The notes under the pieces were generated by a model. The model saw only the letters and a list, made by a program, of their open reading frames with translations, ran no database searches and was not told where the DNA came from. Positions 36,996 to 48,588 of a stretch of DNA of 64,000 bases are shown piece after piece; within the stretch, counting starts at the first letter, position 1, and every line of letters begins with the position of its first letter. The DNA comes from Flammula alnicola (lineage: Eukaryota; Basidiomycota; Agaricomycetes; Agaricales; Strophariaceae): positions 62,001 to 126,000 of the forward strand of contig JADNRV010000008.1 of the NCBI GenBank assembly GCA_015499995.1, read 5' to 3'. The position numbers and the translations under genes are program-made.

Positions 36996-39900
36996 CTATG
37001 CCTTGCCTTTGAAAGTCTGCATGATAGACTTGAGTCCAAAACGTTTATTGCCGCCTGTCGGAGGCGTTGGAGGCGCTGTACGAATGGCTGCTGCTGCTTG
37101 ATCGGCGATAGGGATTCCCATCTTCGTTAGCTTATTGGCGCTCCTCACTTGTTCGCGCTTGGCACGCACGGTAGGGGACAAGGGGGCCGTGGAGACGCGG
37201 TGCAAAGTAAGCGCAGAATCGGTTTCGGTATCCACGTCGTCGCTAGAGTTTATGCGGCTAAGAGACTCGTCTGGAGAAAGGATAGGAGTGCGCGCTCGTG
37301 TGGTTGGTCGCCCAAAGTCGGAATTCAGGGATGCTTCACCACTAGCATTGCTGGGTGTAGATTTATAGTTGTTCTGTAGTTGAGAAGACTGATCGTTTGC
37401 GCCGTCTGTTAGGGGTGCCGAAGCGTAGTTGGCAGTAGATGCAGAGCGCGAAGACTGATGAGACGCAGTTCGGTCAGTGAAGAAGAAATCTTGTCTGGTA
37501 GAAGAAACTAATGAAAATTCGAGTCAGAATCAAGGATCTTTATTCGTAGAAACACAACTTACGGCCATCGGCAGTGGAAGGTCTGCGAGGATCTTTGGCT
37601 CGTTTCTTGGTCCGAGGAGCACCAGCCCTGTTCTCCAGGCTCAACTGCCTTTCCACACCATCTCGACTCTTCTGTCTCGGAAGATCATATCTGGGAGGAG
37701 ATGCCGGAGACACCAACTTCCCAGTACTCGAATTCGCAGAAGGCATCGGCGGCATTGGCTCATGAATACGATCCTTCCAAAAGCTCTCGTCCTCCTTCTG
37801 CTCTCTAAGCTTTCTCTCAAGCGCCAAGCTCTCTCCATACGCGGCCAATCGTGCACTGAGTGGTGTACGACCGGCGCCGCTTGGCAGCGGCGAGATATCT
37901 TGCGGATTAGCATTGGCCACTTCGAGCACTTCCTGCCGAGCGCGCTGTACCAACGCCTCAGCCTGTGCATAGGAAGAAATGGAAGTTATATCGATATCCA
38001 ACGGAGTGCGCGAGCGTCGTTCATTTAACCCGAGAACATTGCTCGACAAGGTGGCTGGAGCGCTGAGACTCTCTTCGAAGTCTATCTGCGGCAATTCTTG
38101 CGTTCTGATGTGTTCCGCCGACTTGGACGATTCCAAAGGCAGTGTCAATGCGCTCTCAATACCAGGAGTAACAACCGTCACGCTCATTCCGCTTCCACTG
38201 GTCGCATCGCTCATGAGCATGTTACTGCCACGACTGTCAGCTGTGCTGTTGCTGCTCAGCGAATCGCCTCTATTACGCATGTCGGATGACGAAATCGGGA
38301 CATCCAAATGCCCAGGGCTCAAAATGACATCCTCTGCGCGTTCTTCGGATTGCAGCGATGGTGGACGATTGATGCTAAAAGGGAAGTCGGCGTTAAGCAC
38401 AGCCATGGTTGGGTCGTTCGCATTTTCGTTCGAGAGAATGGGCGACAGTGAAGAATCAGAGGAAGACGCGAACGACAGCCCGCGTTGACGTTGCAACAAG
38501 ACGGAAGGAACATTGGGACCACCAACAATAGAACTTTCCAAGCCCTGGATGGGTTGACCGTAATACTCTTCGTTGTCGCCATCTGCTTCTTCTCCACCGG
38601 TTTGCTTTTCGGCAACATTCGTGTCGGTGGTGGGCTCAGCAGGGGGTTGCACTTCAGCGTTCTCAGCGTTGGTCTGCATATTCATCTTGGTAAGTGACCC
38701 AGCACTGTGATAGGATCGAAGTACGCCTGGAGTGGGCCGTGGGCTGTCCCGTCCCTTCCGTTCGCTGCCTTGATTGCTAGAAGTTGAGTCAAATCGCAGA
38801 GTCCTTGAAATAAGAGGTGACCCTTGTCCACTGGAAGAGGTCCGGTTATGCGCCCGCAAAATCCCAGGTCTCGGACTGGGACTCGGCTTCCCAGTTTCCG
38901 CGTCAGGGGTTGCATTATAGGCAGACCCAACATCTTCGTCCTGAGCTGGATGAGTTTCTGGTGGCGGCATGCTACTGGAAGAACCAGATCGATGCCTGTT
39001 ATTGCTTGGCAGAAGCATAGCATTCAGTTTAGCCAACGGGCTTGACAACTTGGCTTTCTCGCTATCGTCGCCTGGAATGTCGATATGAGAGGGTGCATTC
39101 CCTTTCGTCCGATGCTGCTGTTGTGCAAGAGCTAGATGGAGCTCGACGGCAAGAGGAACCGTCGTGCGGGGCGGTGTCTGGAGATTACCGGAAGGCTTTC
39201 TAGGCAGGGGAGGAACGTTGGGTGTGTGCGATTGCGACTGAGGAGTAAAACGGCCTTTCGTTGACGCGTCACTACCTCGATGCTGGAGACCTAGGCGATG
39301 ACCTGTGGGTACCGAAGAGGGCATCCCTGAAGGTCCAGCCAGGTCAACGCTTGACATCTGAGCGGAACGGCTCGAAGGAAGAGGAAGGGTAACAGTCGAT
39401 CCAGGAACTGCAGGACTGCTATCCGAAGTATTCACGCCATCTGAATCGCCAGAGTGGGCCTTCTTGAAGATACTCAACAACGAATATTTGTTACTTAATT
39501 TACGACCTGAACCACCTCGTCCATATACAGGATATAGGGCTTCTGGTTCTGGCGTTCGATCAGCACCAGTACCAGCTGACCTGGGGCGACGTTGCCTGGA
39601 ACCTTCGGTAGCGGCTGCTGGTGAAGCTTTGCGAAGTTGTTGTGTATCATCGGAAGAAGGTTGTAGAATGTGGGGTAAAGACGGACGTCGTGAACCAGGG
39701 TTAATGGGAGAAATGCTTGCTTGGTCCACTGGATAGAAGGTGTATTCGCCGAAGGGTTTTTGAGGAGATGCAGGTGGCGTTAATGCGTGCGTCGAGTGGG
39801 TCGTCTTGAGATCCGGGGTTTTGAGCATATTCAAGGCCGTATCAATGGATTGTTTCACATGTATACGCTTGCGAGGAGGGGGGGAGGAAGAACCGCGGGC

Positions 39901-40581
39901 ATCTGGGTATTCATGACCTGGATATCCAGTGCTCTGACCACCCTCTCTTTCTCTGAGATCTCGATCTTTGTTCACGATCCAGTCTGTTAGGACTTTTCCG
40001 CATTCCACCCATCCATTCTGGTGTGCCAGCATCTCTGGTGTTATCCCATGCTTGTCTGGACGATCTGCATGGGCTCCGTGTAATAGGAGAAGGGAAACGA
40101 CTTCGGTGTTGCCATTAGCGGCGGCAAAGTGAAGAGGCGTCGATCCCGAGGTGCCGACGATGGGCGCTGATGTATCTCGGTTCTTGTCAAGGGAATATTT
40201 CCTGGGCAACCTGTGAAAACAAGTAAGACAATGGATCCATGTAGAGCAGACGGATGGCCACGAATAGATACGTACCGAGGGGCATTGACATCTGCGCCAT
40301 GATCAATCAATACTTTGACAACCTGCACATTGCCACCCGCACAAGCAGCATGAAGAGGAAGGACGCCGTCAAGGACCGAGTTGATTGGCTGGCCATTGTT
40401 CAAGGCATACTCGACGAGACCGACGTTTCCAGTGGCAGCAGCTGCGTGGAGTCCAAGACTGGGGACTGTTAAAATATGAGCGCTGAGAACGGTTTCACAG
40501 GGACATAAAGCGCCTACATTCAGTAGTGACATTGTACTTGGCCTCTGCCTTCTGAAACGCAGTCCTCATTGGGACAGGCAT
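36996..40581 (-). CDS. Ankyrin-repeat protein with long Ser/Pro-rich tail
   Basis: Minus-strand gene of at least four exons and about 1,050 residues, starting MPVPMRTAFQKAEAKYN at 40581. About four ankyrin repeats occupy the first ~150 residues (LGLHAAAATGNVGLVEYALN, PLHAACAGGNVQVVKVLIDH, STPLHFAAANGNTEVVSLLL, GITPEMLAHQNGWVECGKVL). The rest is Ser/Pro/Arg-rich and disordered, with a charged segment near residue 900 (ERKLREQKEDESFW). It ends in a short conserved-looking basic helix (KRFGLKSIMQTFKGKA). I do not recognise the orthologue. The plan suggests a scaffold or signalling adaptor. Confidence 0.75.
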
Positions 40582-41678
40582 GGCTATCTAACCCGGCCAA
40601 GGGTGAACGGAGTATTTTGTAAACGATTGAACGATGAGCGGCTCGTGCTATCTTATTGTGTTCGTGGTTTCGGGCCAAGGTGGTGAAAAGATAACTCGCA
40701 AGGTGTTCTTCGTAGGTCCCGACAGTCAAGAGTGTGTCAAAATGTCGAGCTCAATGTCATGGACAGCGAGGAGGGGATGCTCCTGAAGAAAGAGAAAGGG
40801 AGGGCGGTGGTGGTGGTGGTGGTAGTGGTTCGAGCGGTGCTGTGGATCTGGGGTCACAAGAGTGTGATTGATCCCCACTTCCATATCGGGTGTCCTCAAA
40901 TCATTTATCTCATCTCCGTACATTTCGCGCCTTCCTCGATGGCTCATTCAGATATATCTCGTCCTCGAGTACTTACACCTGTTCCTCGGCAATTGAATTC
41001 AATCCCAGGAGTCAATATGTAGTCTTTTTTAAAAATAATCTCCACGACGACGGTATCCTCGTTCCAGGGTGGATTCTTCAGAGTCGTCTGCTCATCAATG
41101 CTATGCGCTGCTATATATGCGTGCATACTCGACCCCCACGAGTTCTCATGCTCTTCTAAGGGTGCATTCTGATAGTGGATCACGTCGCCAACTTCCGTGA
41201 GAAGATGCTCTCGGCGCGCGTTCATGCGGTGTAAGTATGAACTTTAAGTATTTACAGAGCATTATTTAATTTATCACATACAGTGTATACGTACAGCTCC
41301 CACAGAATTGCTACATGATGGCAGCCCAGATGTAGCACGATCCAGAACTCAATGACTATCCTCTCCAAACCCATATCTCTGACGTTGGCACCAGTGCGGC
41401 GACATCTTTTCGACAGCGCTCTGGCCAAGCCCACCGCGCCATGTTGGGTGACAGATCTATTATTTCCGCCCCGTCATTCTCTGCTCCAACGCATGACCAT
41501 GCTTAAAGTTTATTAAATCTCCAAGGATGATCCCAACAGGTACGTTGGGCATCCCAAATTACACCTAAGGCCCAAGCTGCAGGCCCCTTAGGAAATGCGT
41601 AAAGTATCGTGAAACGTCGTGTCCAAGTCGGTGAATTCAGAGGCATCGATCGTAAACAACCCCCCTGCGTTACCAACG
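40582..41678. other. Intergenic region with GGT microsatellite
   Basis: Holds the promoter of the ankyrin gene. A GGT-rich microsatellite lies at about 40805-40830. An ATG-started minus frame of 93 codons (40944-41225) is open but shows no domain. No other exon supported. Confidence 0.45.
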
Positions 41679-44209
41679 CTATGAAAAACTCGGCAGATGA
41701 GCGACGTCGTCCCGCTCCCTCTCCGAGCTCAACATAAACTGGCTTGTCGAAACGAATGGATTTGAAATCGAACCAGAGCCTTCAAACCTGTCGAGATCCA
41801 TGAGGATAGAAGGGTCGAGAAGGTCGGGTTCGTCCTTGACTGTCGGTAATTGCAATAATTTACTGATCTTCGGCCAATGCTGCTCTCGGATCGTTATCAG
41901 CACTTCGAGTGCTTTTGTAGCGGTTTCTCCAGTCTTGAGGCTATGTTCTCTTCGGGCCACCTCGTTGAAGACGACCAGCGCCGACTCGATGGCGAGGTTC
42001 GATTCGGCAACCTTCTCTTTGCATGGAAGTTGAGACATGACGGTAATAAGCGCCACCGAAGCTTCAAAGAGGGAGAAGCATCCCTCGAAAAGCCAACAGT
42101 TCCCGGGGTAAACAGGAGCAGAGAGATCGTCACTAGGACGCGAGAGCGATTCATATGCCGCCGTCTGGAAGCGAATAACTTGGATGGAGAGATTGATGCA
42201 CTCTTCCATAGTGCGGCGCATGTGGGCAGCGCTTTGAGGAGCACGGCCTTGACCGGTCGCTGAGGCGATGAAAAGCTTCAATCGTCCAATGAGGTACCAC
42301 GAGTGTAGAGTGTACCGTTGGCACGCTAAAACCTTCATCTCGTTCGAATCGCACTCCTGCAGTATTGGAGCATCGAGCTTGAGCTGATATTCGGATGGAA
42401 GACGTTCTTCCCATTCTTGGAATTTGCGGTCCATCTCAAAGAAAACGGAGCAACCGGGAAAGTCCGTAGTAAAACACTAAAGATAGGAAATCAATAGGTA
42501 TGCATGAAATCCAAGTTGCTAAAATTAATCACCTTCTCAAGGGCTTCTCCGAGCAATTCCATAAGACTGACGGTAACGTTTTGCCCAACGTTGAAGAGGT
42601 TACGTGACCCGTCTGGGTTGTGTGGGGAATATAACGCAACGTCGTATATTTCGCGCCGTAGGACCTGCGGTCGGCTAAGGACAGTAGAGTAGGTCCTAAA
42701 GGCAATCAGGGTTCATCAGATTCAAAAAGCTGGAAAAAGGAGAAGCAACTTACTTGTCTGAGGTGAAGAGTCCCCACCATGCGCGTCTCCTCAGGAGTTT
42801 CTCATCTGCCGACATCATCTGCCATAGTTTCCACTCCGGATCGCGATGGAGGCCAACGGCCACGGCGTTACGTATGGCATGGCCTACCATCTTCCAGGCC
42901 TCGCTGATGCGACCCCGCTCAGCAAGGTAATCGCAGAGCAAGGGCGTCGCCAAGCATCCGAGGACGGTGCCATCAGCAGCTGATACCAGAAACGATGCAC
43001 TGGGAGCATCCAGGTAATCGTCCTCCACCATACGCCGGGCCATCATGGCGCACATAAAATAGTCATCGCTACACCGGGTGGGCGAGTATCGTTTGACTTC
43101 TTCGTAAGCAGACTCAGGTGCAGATGCCAGAATGGCGAACAGAAGCATTAGCCAATTTGCATTGACCTGAGATGCGCTTGCTTGTCTATGTTGCAGGCTC
43201 ATCCACATTTGCGTTCTTGCACCACGGAACCAGTCTTCGGGTATCCCATACCGCCAATTGACGTCTGCGAAAAAGGCGGATGTCAAAGTCTCGACGACCA
43301 ACATTGACGGCAGATTAGGGACGAGCTCTTCAATGTTCACCGAGAATGGCATGTTTGAGAACCTCTGGACAGATTCGCGATATTCTGACATCGCGTCTGT
43401 CGACTTCGCATATAAAAAGCGAGGCGTGGTCTTTGCAGTCATCTGGGGAAGATACAAAATGTCAACGGCTATCGAATAAGCGGAAACGCATTGACATATC
43501 CCTCACCGAATGCAGAGCACAGATGAGGCTTCCTCTGCCAATGAATTCCCCATGGTGAGCCAAAGATAACTGCGCGAGAGTCGACGTCGCTTCGTAAGCG
43601 TCCTCATCCAATGGGAATGGAGGTGTACCAAGTTGTGGTTCATCGTCCAAATTAGCCAGAGCATACTCAGCGAAATGCTGTGCCGGAGATTGATGCTGTG
43701 ACCTTTCTGAAAGCTGAGGTTCAGAGAGGGTGCTGCAAGTTGTGCCCACATCGGTGACGCCAGAAAAAGGTGGGGTTGATTGTGTCCGACTGGATGTCGA
43801 ATGAGCGATGCCTGGAGAGCCACAACGTTCCCGAGCCTGCTCGAGTTCATTCTCGAGGGCTGCTATACGTTGCCTCAGCTCTGAGACGAGTGCACCTGGG
43901 TCCGTAACATTCAGCTCTTTGAGCGCACTTGGGGGTGGTCGGGCTGGAGCTGGGCGAGCAAGGGGCACCGTTTCCCACCGACACAGGTGCGCGACACCTC
44001 GAGTGACGCATAGCGAGCAGGGGTGCTTGCGATCGCATTTCTGAGCAAGCAGGAGAGCAGCTCGTTAGCGACCGTCGGGCTGAATAATCTAACCCGAGTC
44101 TTACCTGCCGCCTCTTCGTGCACTCTACACAGCTAAGTCGGAGGCGTCTTCGTGTCTTCTTCTCCCTTGGAGGAACGCATTTTCCGCCTTGAGAAGATTC
44201 AGAGTCCAT
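41679..44209 (-). CDS. Zn2Cys6 fungal transcription factor
   Basis: Starts MDSESSQGG at 44209. The Zn2Cys6 cluster is split by an intron (CVECTKRRQ joined to KCDRKHPCSLC, then a sixth Cys in AHLCRW), giving spacing C-x2-C-x6-C-x5-C-x2-C-x8-C. A predicted dimerisation coiled coil follows (LVSELRQRIAALENELEQAR). The fungal-specific regulatory domain occupies the middle, with ISEAWKMVGHAIRNAVAVGL and RRRAWWGLFTSDK. The final exons have the helical C-terminal part. Such proteins bind CGG-containing sites in the nucleus; target genes cannot be inferred. Confidence 0.85.
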
Positions 44210-44595
44210 TAAGGATCTGGAGTATTAGCGAGTGAAGGCAAACAGGCAAGTAGTGTAGTATTTGATCCAGTGTCGGGCTGCTTTGTATTTAAATGACAAG
44301 TCACCGAGTTGCTTTAAATACTCACCACGGGGATAGCTGTGGGTATGTAAGATTTGGAAAACGGCAGGCCTGGGACTTTTGCTCTAGCAGAGGCAGAAGC
44401 TTTTGAAGTTATTCGTGTTGCAGCATCTTGGGAGTGCGAGAGTTACCGGCTCCGAGACCGGGGTAGGCAACTACATTTCTCGGACAAGCCTCGAATTGAT
44501 GTTCGATCACTTGATTCAGTTCACGTCGTGATGATTTGAGAGACCCAGAACGTCGAGTTAGAAAAGAACTACAATATTTTAAATACCATCGCTGC
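44210..44595. other. Intergenic region
   Basis: Promoter region of the Zn2Cys6 gene and 3' flank of the mitochondrial carrier gene. No exon supported. Confidence 0.5.
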
Positions 44596-45788
44596 CTATA
44601 CATTGAGGAATCTTTTACCACTCTGCCAGACGGCGAAACTCACGGCTGTCATGGGAATTATCTTCAAATATCCTATACTCAGGCCAACATAAAATCCTCG
44701 CCACCCTGAAGTCTGCCATATCGTTGACACTGTCTCGCCCCACCTGAGCCACCTATCAGGCCGTGTGATGCCTCCAACCTGCATTCGTCTTCGGGTCACC
44801 TCGAACGGGTATGAGGCTGTCTGAGCAAGGGCACCCGATACAGCACCAATGACTAGATCAGCTATGGGCGTAGGGGTCGTGTGGCCAGTCTTGGAAGGGG
44901 GGAGGAAGTGAGATCGGAGGCCGCCCCAACTCAGGAATGCTACGCCAGCATAGGGGATCATCCCTGCCACGGTGACAGTGAATCCACGATAGAATTTCAG
45001 GACCGGATACCGGTCAAGATAGTTCTTCGTGGCGGAAGCTGTTGATTCATTGTACATTCGCTTTGCTGATTCCAGGAAGGAAGGTCGCAGATGTTTATGC
45101 GACGCGTCAGTAAGTCGCGTTTGGAAAGCCATCCTTACTCGGATAACTTCTAGTGGGTATGTGCAGAAGACAGATAAAGTGCCTAATGACGTCGTGAGAT
45201 GGGAACGGAATAAATAGACTGGCGTTGGAACAAACCGGAAATGGCTCCTGCGAGAAAGCGACGGAGATTTGTCTCTTGCTCTCTGGTGGGCATGAGGATC
45301 TGAAAGGCGAGTCAGATTGACAGATATAGGCGCAAGGTTTGTCTGGTAACTCACAAAGTGGACCTGGTCGTATGCCATAAATTTTATGGCCGCGTAGGGG
45401 AAAACACGAAGGAGTGTCGCGGAATGGCCCTGGAACAGCCCTCGGACTCCTCCATCCCTATATATGTCCTTTCCTGCGCGAAACGCACCGCTCCATGTCC
45501 CTGTAGCACGATGTAAACATCGACTCGATGCGGGGAAGACACCCAAGAAAATCTCACCTGCATATTTCTGGAAGTCTGGATTGGAAGCTTGGAAGAGGAT
45601 CTTGACTCTGTCGAGAGGCGCGACAACAGTTTTGGCCTGTTTTGTTCAGAAGATCAGGATGATGCAAATACCGAAATCAAAAGGTGGGGACGTACGACAC
45701 ACCCCGCAATTCCACCGGCGAGCCCAGAACGGACGATGTAATGCAGAGATTGCTTGTCATGTTGCGCGGATGTGGCATTCGGACTCAT
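44596..45788 (-). CDS. LEU5: Mitochondrial coenzyme A carrier, Leu5 type
   Basis: Mitochondrial carrier family with three repeats. Repeat signatures are KTVVAPLDRVKILFQ (first), TYPLEVIRVRMAFQ (second) and SYPFEVTRRRMQVGG (third), each a PxD/ExxR/K motif at the end of an odd helix. The DRVKILFQ and LEVIRVRMAF wording is that of the Leu5/SLC25A42 group, which moves coenzyme A into mitochondria. Several short introns. The ATG at 45788 (MSPNATSAQHDKQ) precedes the first helix; the frame remains open upstream but lacks an ATG. The gene is divergent from HOP2, whose start is 243 bp away. Confidence 0.8.
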
Positions 45789-46030
45789 TCGCGGAGCTGG
45801 GAGGTCATAAAGGTGCTCTACAGAAGGCTTGTTAGACGAGGGCACTGGGATATTGGGAGAGAGACAGGACAGCTCGTACACAGTATGGTAGCCTCCCAGT
45901 TGGCGATGAGAACACAAAATGACAAATTCAAAAGCTTGCGCCAAGCTCCGGGAGATTTCGGCAGGTCCGGCGTCATCTTTCTCCCCTCGGCGTGGTCGCG
46001 TGTCCCAAATTGGTCTTGTTCCGCACGCTC
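45789..46030. promoter_or_regulatory. Divergent promoter region LEU5/HOP2
   Basis: The 242 bp between two start codons facing apart must serve both a housekeeping carrier gene and a meiotic gene. No clear TATA box is seen. Confidence 0.4.
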
Positions 46031-47108
46031 ATGTCCTCCAAACCAAAGTCAGAAAAAGTCGCCATCCTCAAAGGACAAGAAGGTGCAGCCTTCTCACTAG
46101 TTCATGTTTTCATTTCTTCTGACTGTACAGTAGCGGAGGACAAAGTTCTGGAATATGTGAAAAGAGTAGGGATAAAACCAAAGGCCATTTCGTTTGCTCC
46201 GAGCGCTGATTGAACTCGCCCAGATGAATCGCCCGTATGGGGCAGTCGATGTCGCTGCCAATCTGAAGGGTGCAGTGCCAAAGACGGCAACGCAGAAAAT
46301 CCTTGTCGCTCTCGCAGAGAAGGGTGAACTAGTCCAAAAAACCTATGGTATGGACGTCGCTCACGTCTTTCTTACACTCGAATACTCAAAGCCATCACCT
46401 TATTGTAGGAAAAACAACTTTCTTCGTCTACAATCAGGAAAAGATTGACTGTTTACCCAACGAGAAGATTGCTGACCTCAACACCGAACTCTTGAAGCTC
46501 GAAGACGAGAACAAGTTACTGGCAGCGGAAGTCAAGACGTACTCGACAGGTAAGTAGAAGTCAGTGTCATTAACCTCAAAAAAACCGCGCATATATTTGG
46601 TTACAGAACTATCGAAGATCAAAGCAACGCCAACTGATGGAGAAATTGACAATCAGATCGCCAGCGTTCAGGCAGCGGTGTGGTTCTATGTTCATCATGA
46701 CTTTGCGGTCGCTAAATGGTCCTCGTTGAAAAGATAGCGCAGACTACAAAATCTTTGCAGCCTCTTCGCTCAGGAGCGCCTCCAATCTCTGCGCAACAAC
46801 TGGAGCAGATATATGCTGACTGGACTAAATGGAGGGCGCAATGGATCCGACGTCGAAAAGTGTTCATGACGTGGGTGCTTGGATAAAATCTCTGGAAAAC
46901 AGCGAGCGACGAGGAAACACTCTGTACTGACAAGAGCGGGCATAACAGGTTCTGGCAACTGGCTACGGATGCGCTCCCTCCTCAGGACGCCAAAAATCTA
47001 GAAGAAGATCTTGGTATCGAAAAGGATACGCCCGAACATCTTGCTCTGGAACAAGGCTCTCTCTGTAATCAACCTCAGGCAACCTCGCTGAAAAGAAAAC
47101 GCCAGTGA
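46031..47108 (+). CDS. HOP2: Homologous-pairing protein Hop2
   Basis: Exons join in phase. The first begins MSSKPKSEKVAILKGQE and is followed by the small exon AEDKVLEYVKR. The winged-helix part comes next (MNRPYGAVDVAANLKGAVPK, KILVALAEKGELVQKTYG, FFVYNQEK). A coiled coil follows (DLNTELLKLEDENKLLAAEV). The C-terminal helices contain YADWTKWRAQWIRRRKVFM and end in KRKRQ at 47108. This is the TBPIP/Hop2 layout. Hop2 works with Mnd1 to stabilise Rad51 and Dmc1 filaments and promote strand invasion in meiosis. About 210 residues, the usual size. Confidence 0.85.
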
Positions 47109-47736
47109 CTTACAGCCGAATTTGACGTTCTATCCCTGCTTCATGTTACGTTTTCTGCTGCCTAAATCGAAATTATCGAATGCATACTCCGCGCCGGATC
47201 AGTCATGGAACCTGTTACGACCTCTTGTCCTCTTATCCTTATACTGTTTTACGTGTTGATGCCCCGCGTTCCGCGCTTGATTTCTTCAGGGTCATTGGCT
47301 AAAGAACTGATTGGGTTTTGCAATGATTTGGGATGACATCAATAAGGCTAGCGTCACTTCCTGATTCTTAGATCTCCATCTTTTTTTCGTTTCTGAAGAT
47401 GCCTCAAATGACAGAAATGGCCTCTTCGCGTTTGATTCTCGGAGTCCAGTACTCAGATCTCAGGTTGGTGGTGGACGCACTTGCGGGGAAAACATCCTCT
47501 TTCAAACATTACACCGATTTAGTTCCAGCGAGCGTCCTGCCGGAAAGTGACAGCGTGGAAGGCAAAGCGATATTTATCAGAGTGCATGACGCTTTTGGGT
47601 CAGTACTTGTGTTCGCCGTGTATTTAAGCCAAAAGGCGCGTCAATCAGCGCACACCATCCACCCAGACAGCTCTACCCGGTGCTTAACGATGTCGAGAGG
47701 CCATATATATCTGTTTTCTACTCGCGACATATGAAG
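47109..47736. other. Region between HOP2 and the broken SRPBCC gene
   Basis: An ATG-started + frame of 111 codons (47399-47734) is open but without a recognisable domain. It might include a first exon of the downstream gene; no splice link could be established. A TATATAT run lies near 47703. Confidence 0.35.
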
Positions 47737-48347
47737 CAATCGCACAGTCACCGCCGACCAATCTACCTCCTGCGGAACCGGGTGTCTTCAGTGCCCAAAC
47801 AAGTATCCTTGTTGAGGCACCTATTATGACTGCCTAGAGTGCTTTGCTCGACTTCCCCGCATATCCTGAATGGAACCCATTCGTCAGGTGAGCAAAGTCT
47901 ATGTCATGCCAAGAACAAATCTTAAACTTTGACCAAAGATCGCAAGTCGTCGCAAACGCTTTCTGGGTGCCGTTAACAAATCAAACGCCACAGGAGAATC
48001 TACGCCTCGTCATTCAGGCGCAAATCCTTCCTCTGCCAACCCCGGTTGATGCCAATACGCCGCCAAATCTCCTCAATAATCAAATTTCATTCGAAAATAT
48101 CACGGCTATCGATGAGGTTAATTATAGGGCTGCCTGGAAGCAGATTATGCTTCCTGATCCTTTGTTGAGCGCAGAGCGATGGCAAGCGTTGAGCACGGTG
48201 GATGGTGACAAGACATACTACGAGTCTCGAGAGGTTTTCGGTGGGCCGGTTGGATATGTTGTGGATGCGCTGTACCAGCAGTCGTTGCAAGAGGGATTCG
48301 ATGGACAGGCGGCTGCATTCAAGGGCCGAGTAGAATCACTTGTGTAA
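47737..48347 (+). pseudogene. SRPBCC/START-like domain protein with in-frame stop
   Basis: The first exon frame reads NLPPAEPGVFSAQ, then TSILVEAPIMTA, a TAG at 47835-47837, then SALLDFPAYPEWNPFVR. An intron leads to the last exon, whose protein includes SQVVANAFWVPLTNQT, PPNLLNNQISFENITAID and YESREVFGGPVGYVVDALY. The pattern EAPI..xxWSALLDFPxYPxWNPFVR is the usual start of fungal SRPBCC (polyketide cyclase/START-like) lipid-binding proteins, and the TAG stands where Trp (TGG) is expected. No ATG lies in this frame just upstream; the nearest (47731) is one base out. Together these suggest a decayed gene, though an unusual splice hiding the TAG is possible. Confidence 0.6.
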
Positions 48348-48588
48348 TAAGGTGTAGTAACGATAAACTACATGGCACACGGCGCACCGCGGCAAGAGAC
48401 ACGAAGATGACGTCGGAGATCTCCCTGGGAACATAATAGATGTCAATAAAAGGCAGGGCCGTTCGCGTTCTTGTGGCTCTGCAGCACTCACTCAAAGCAC
48501 ACTTTCCTACTCTGCCTCGTCTGCACAGCCTCGACGCCAGCAACGTCCCCTATATATTCTACTCTACTCACTTGTCTCACTTAGTCTC

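Noticed and set aside
40944..41225. 93-codon minus-strand frame between the ankyrin and Zn2Cys6 genes
   Set aside because: No recognisable family and no supporting signals; kept only as a note in the gap entry.
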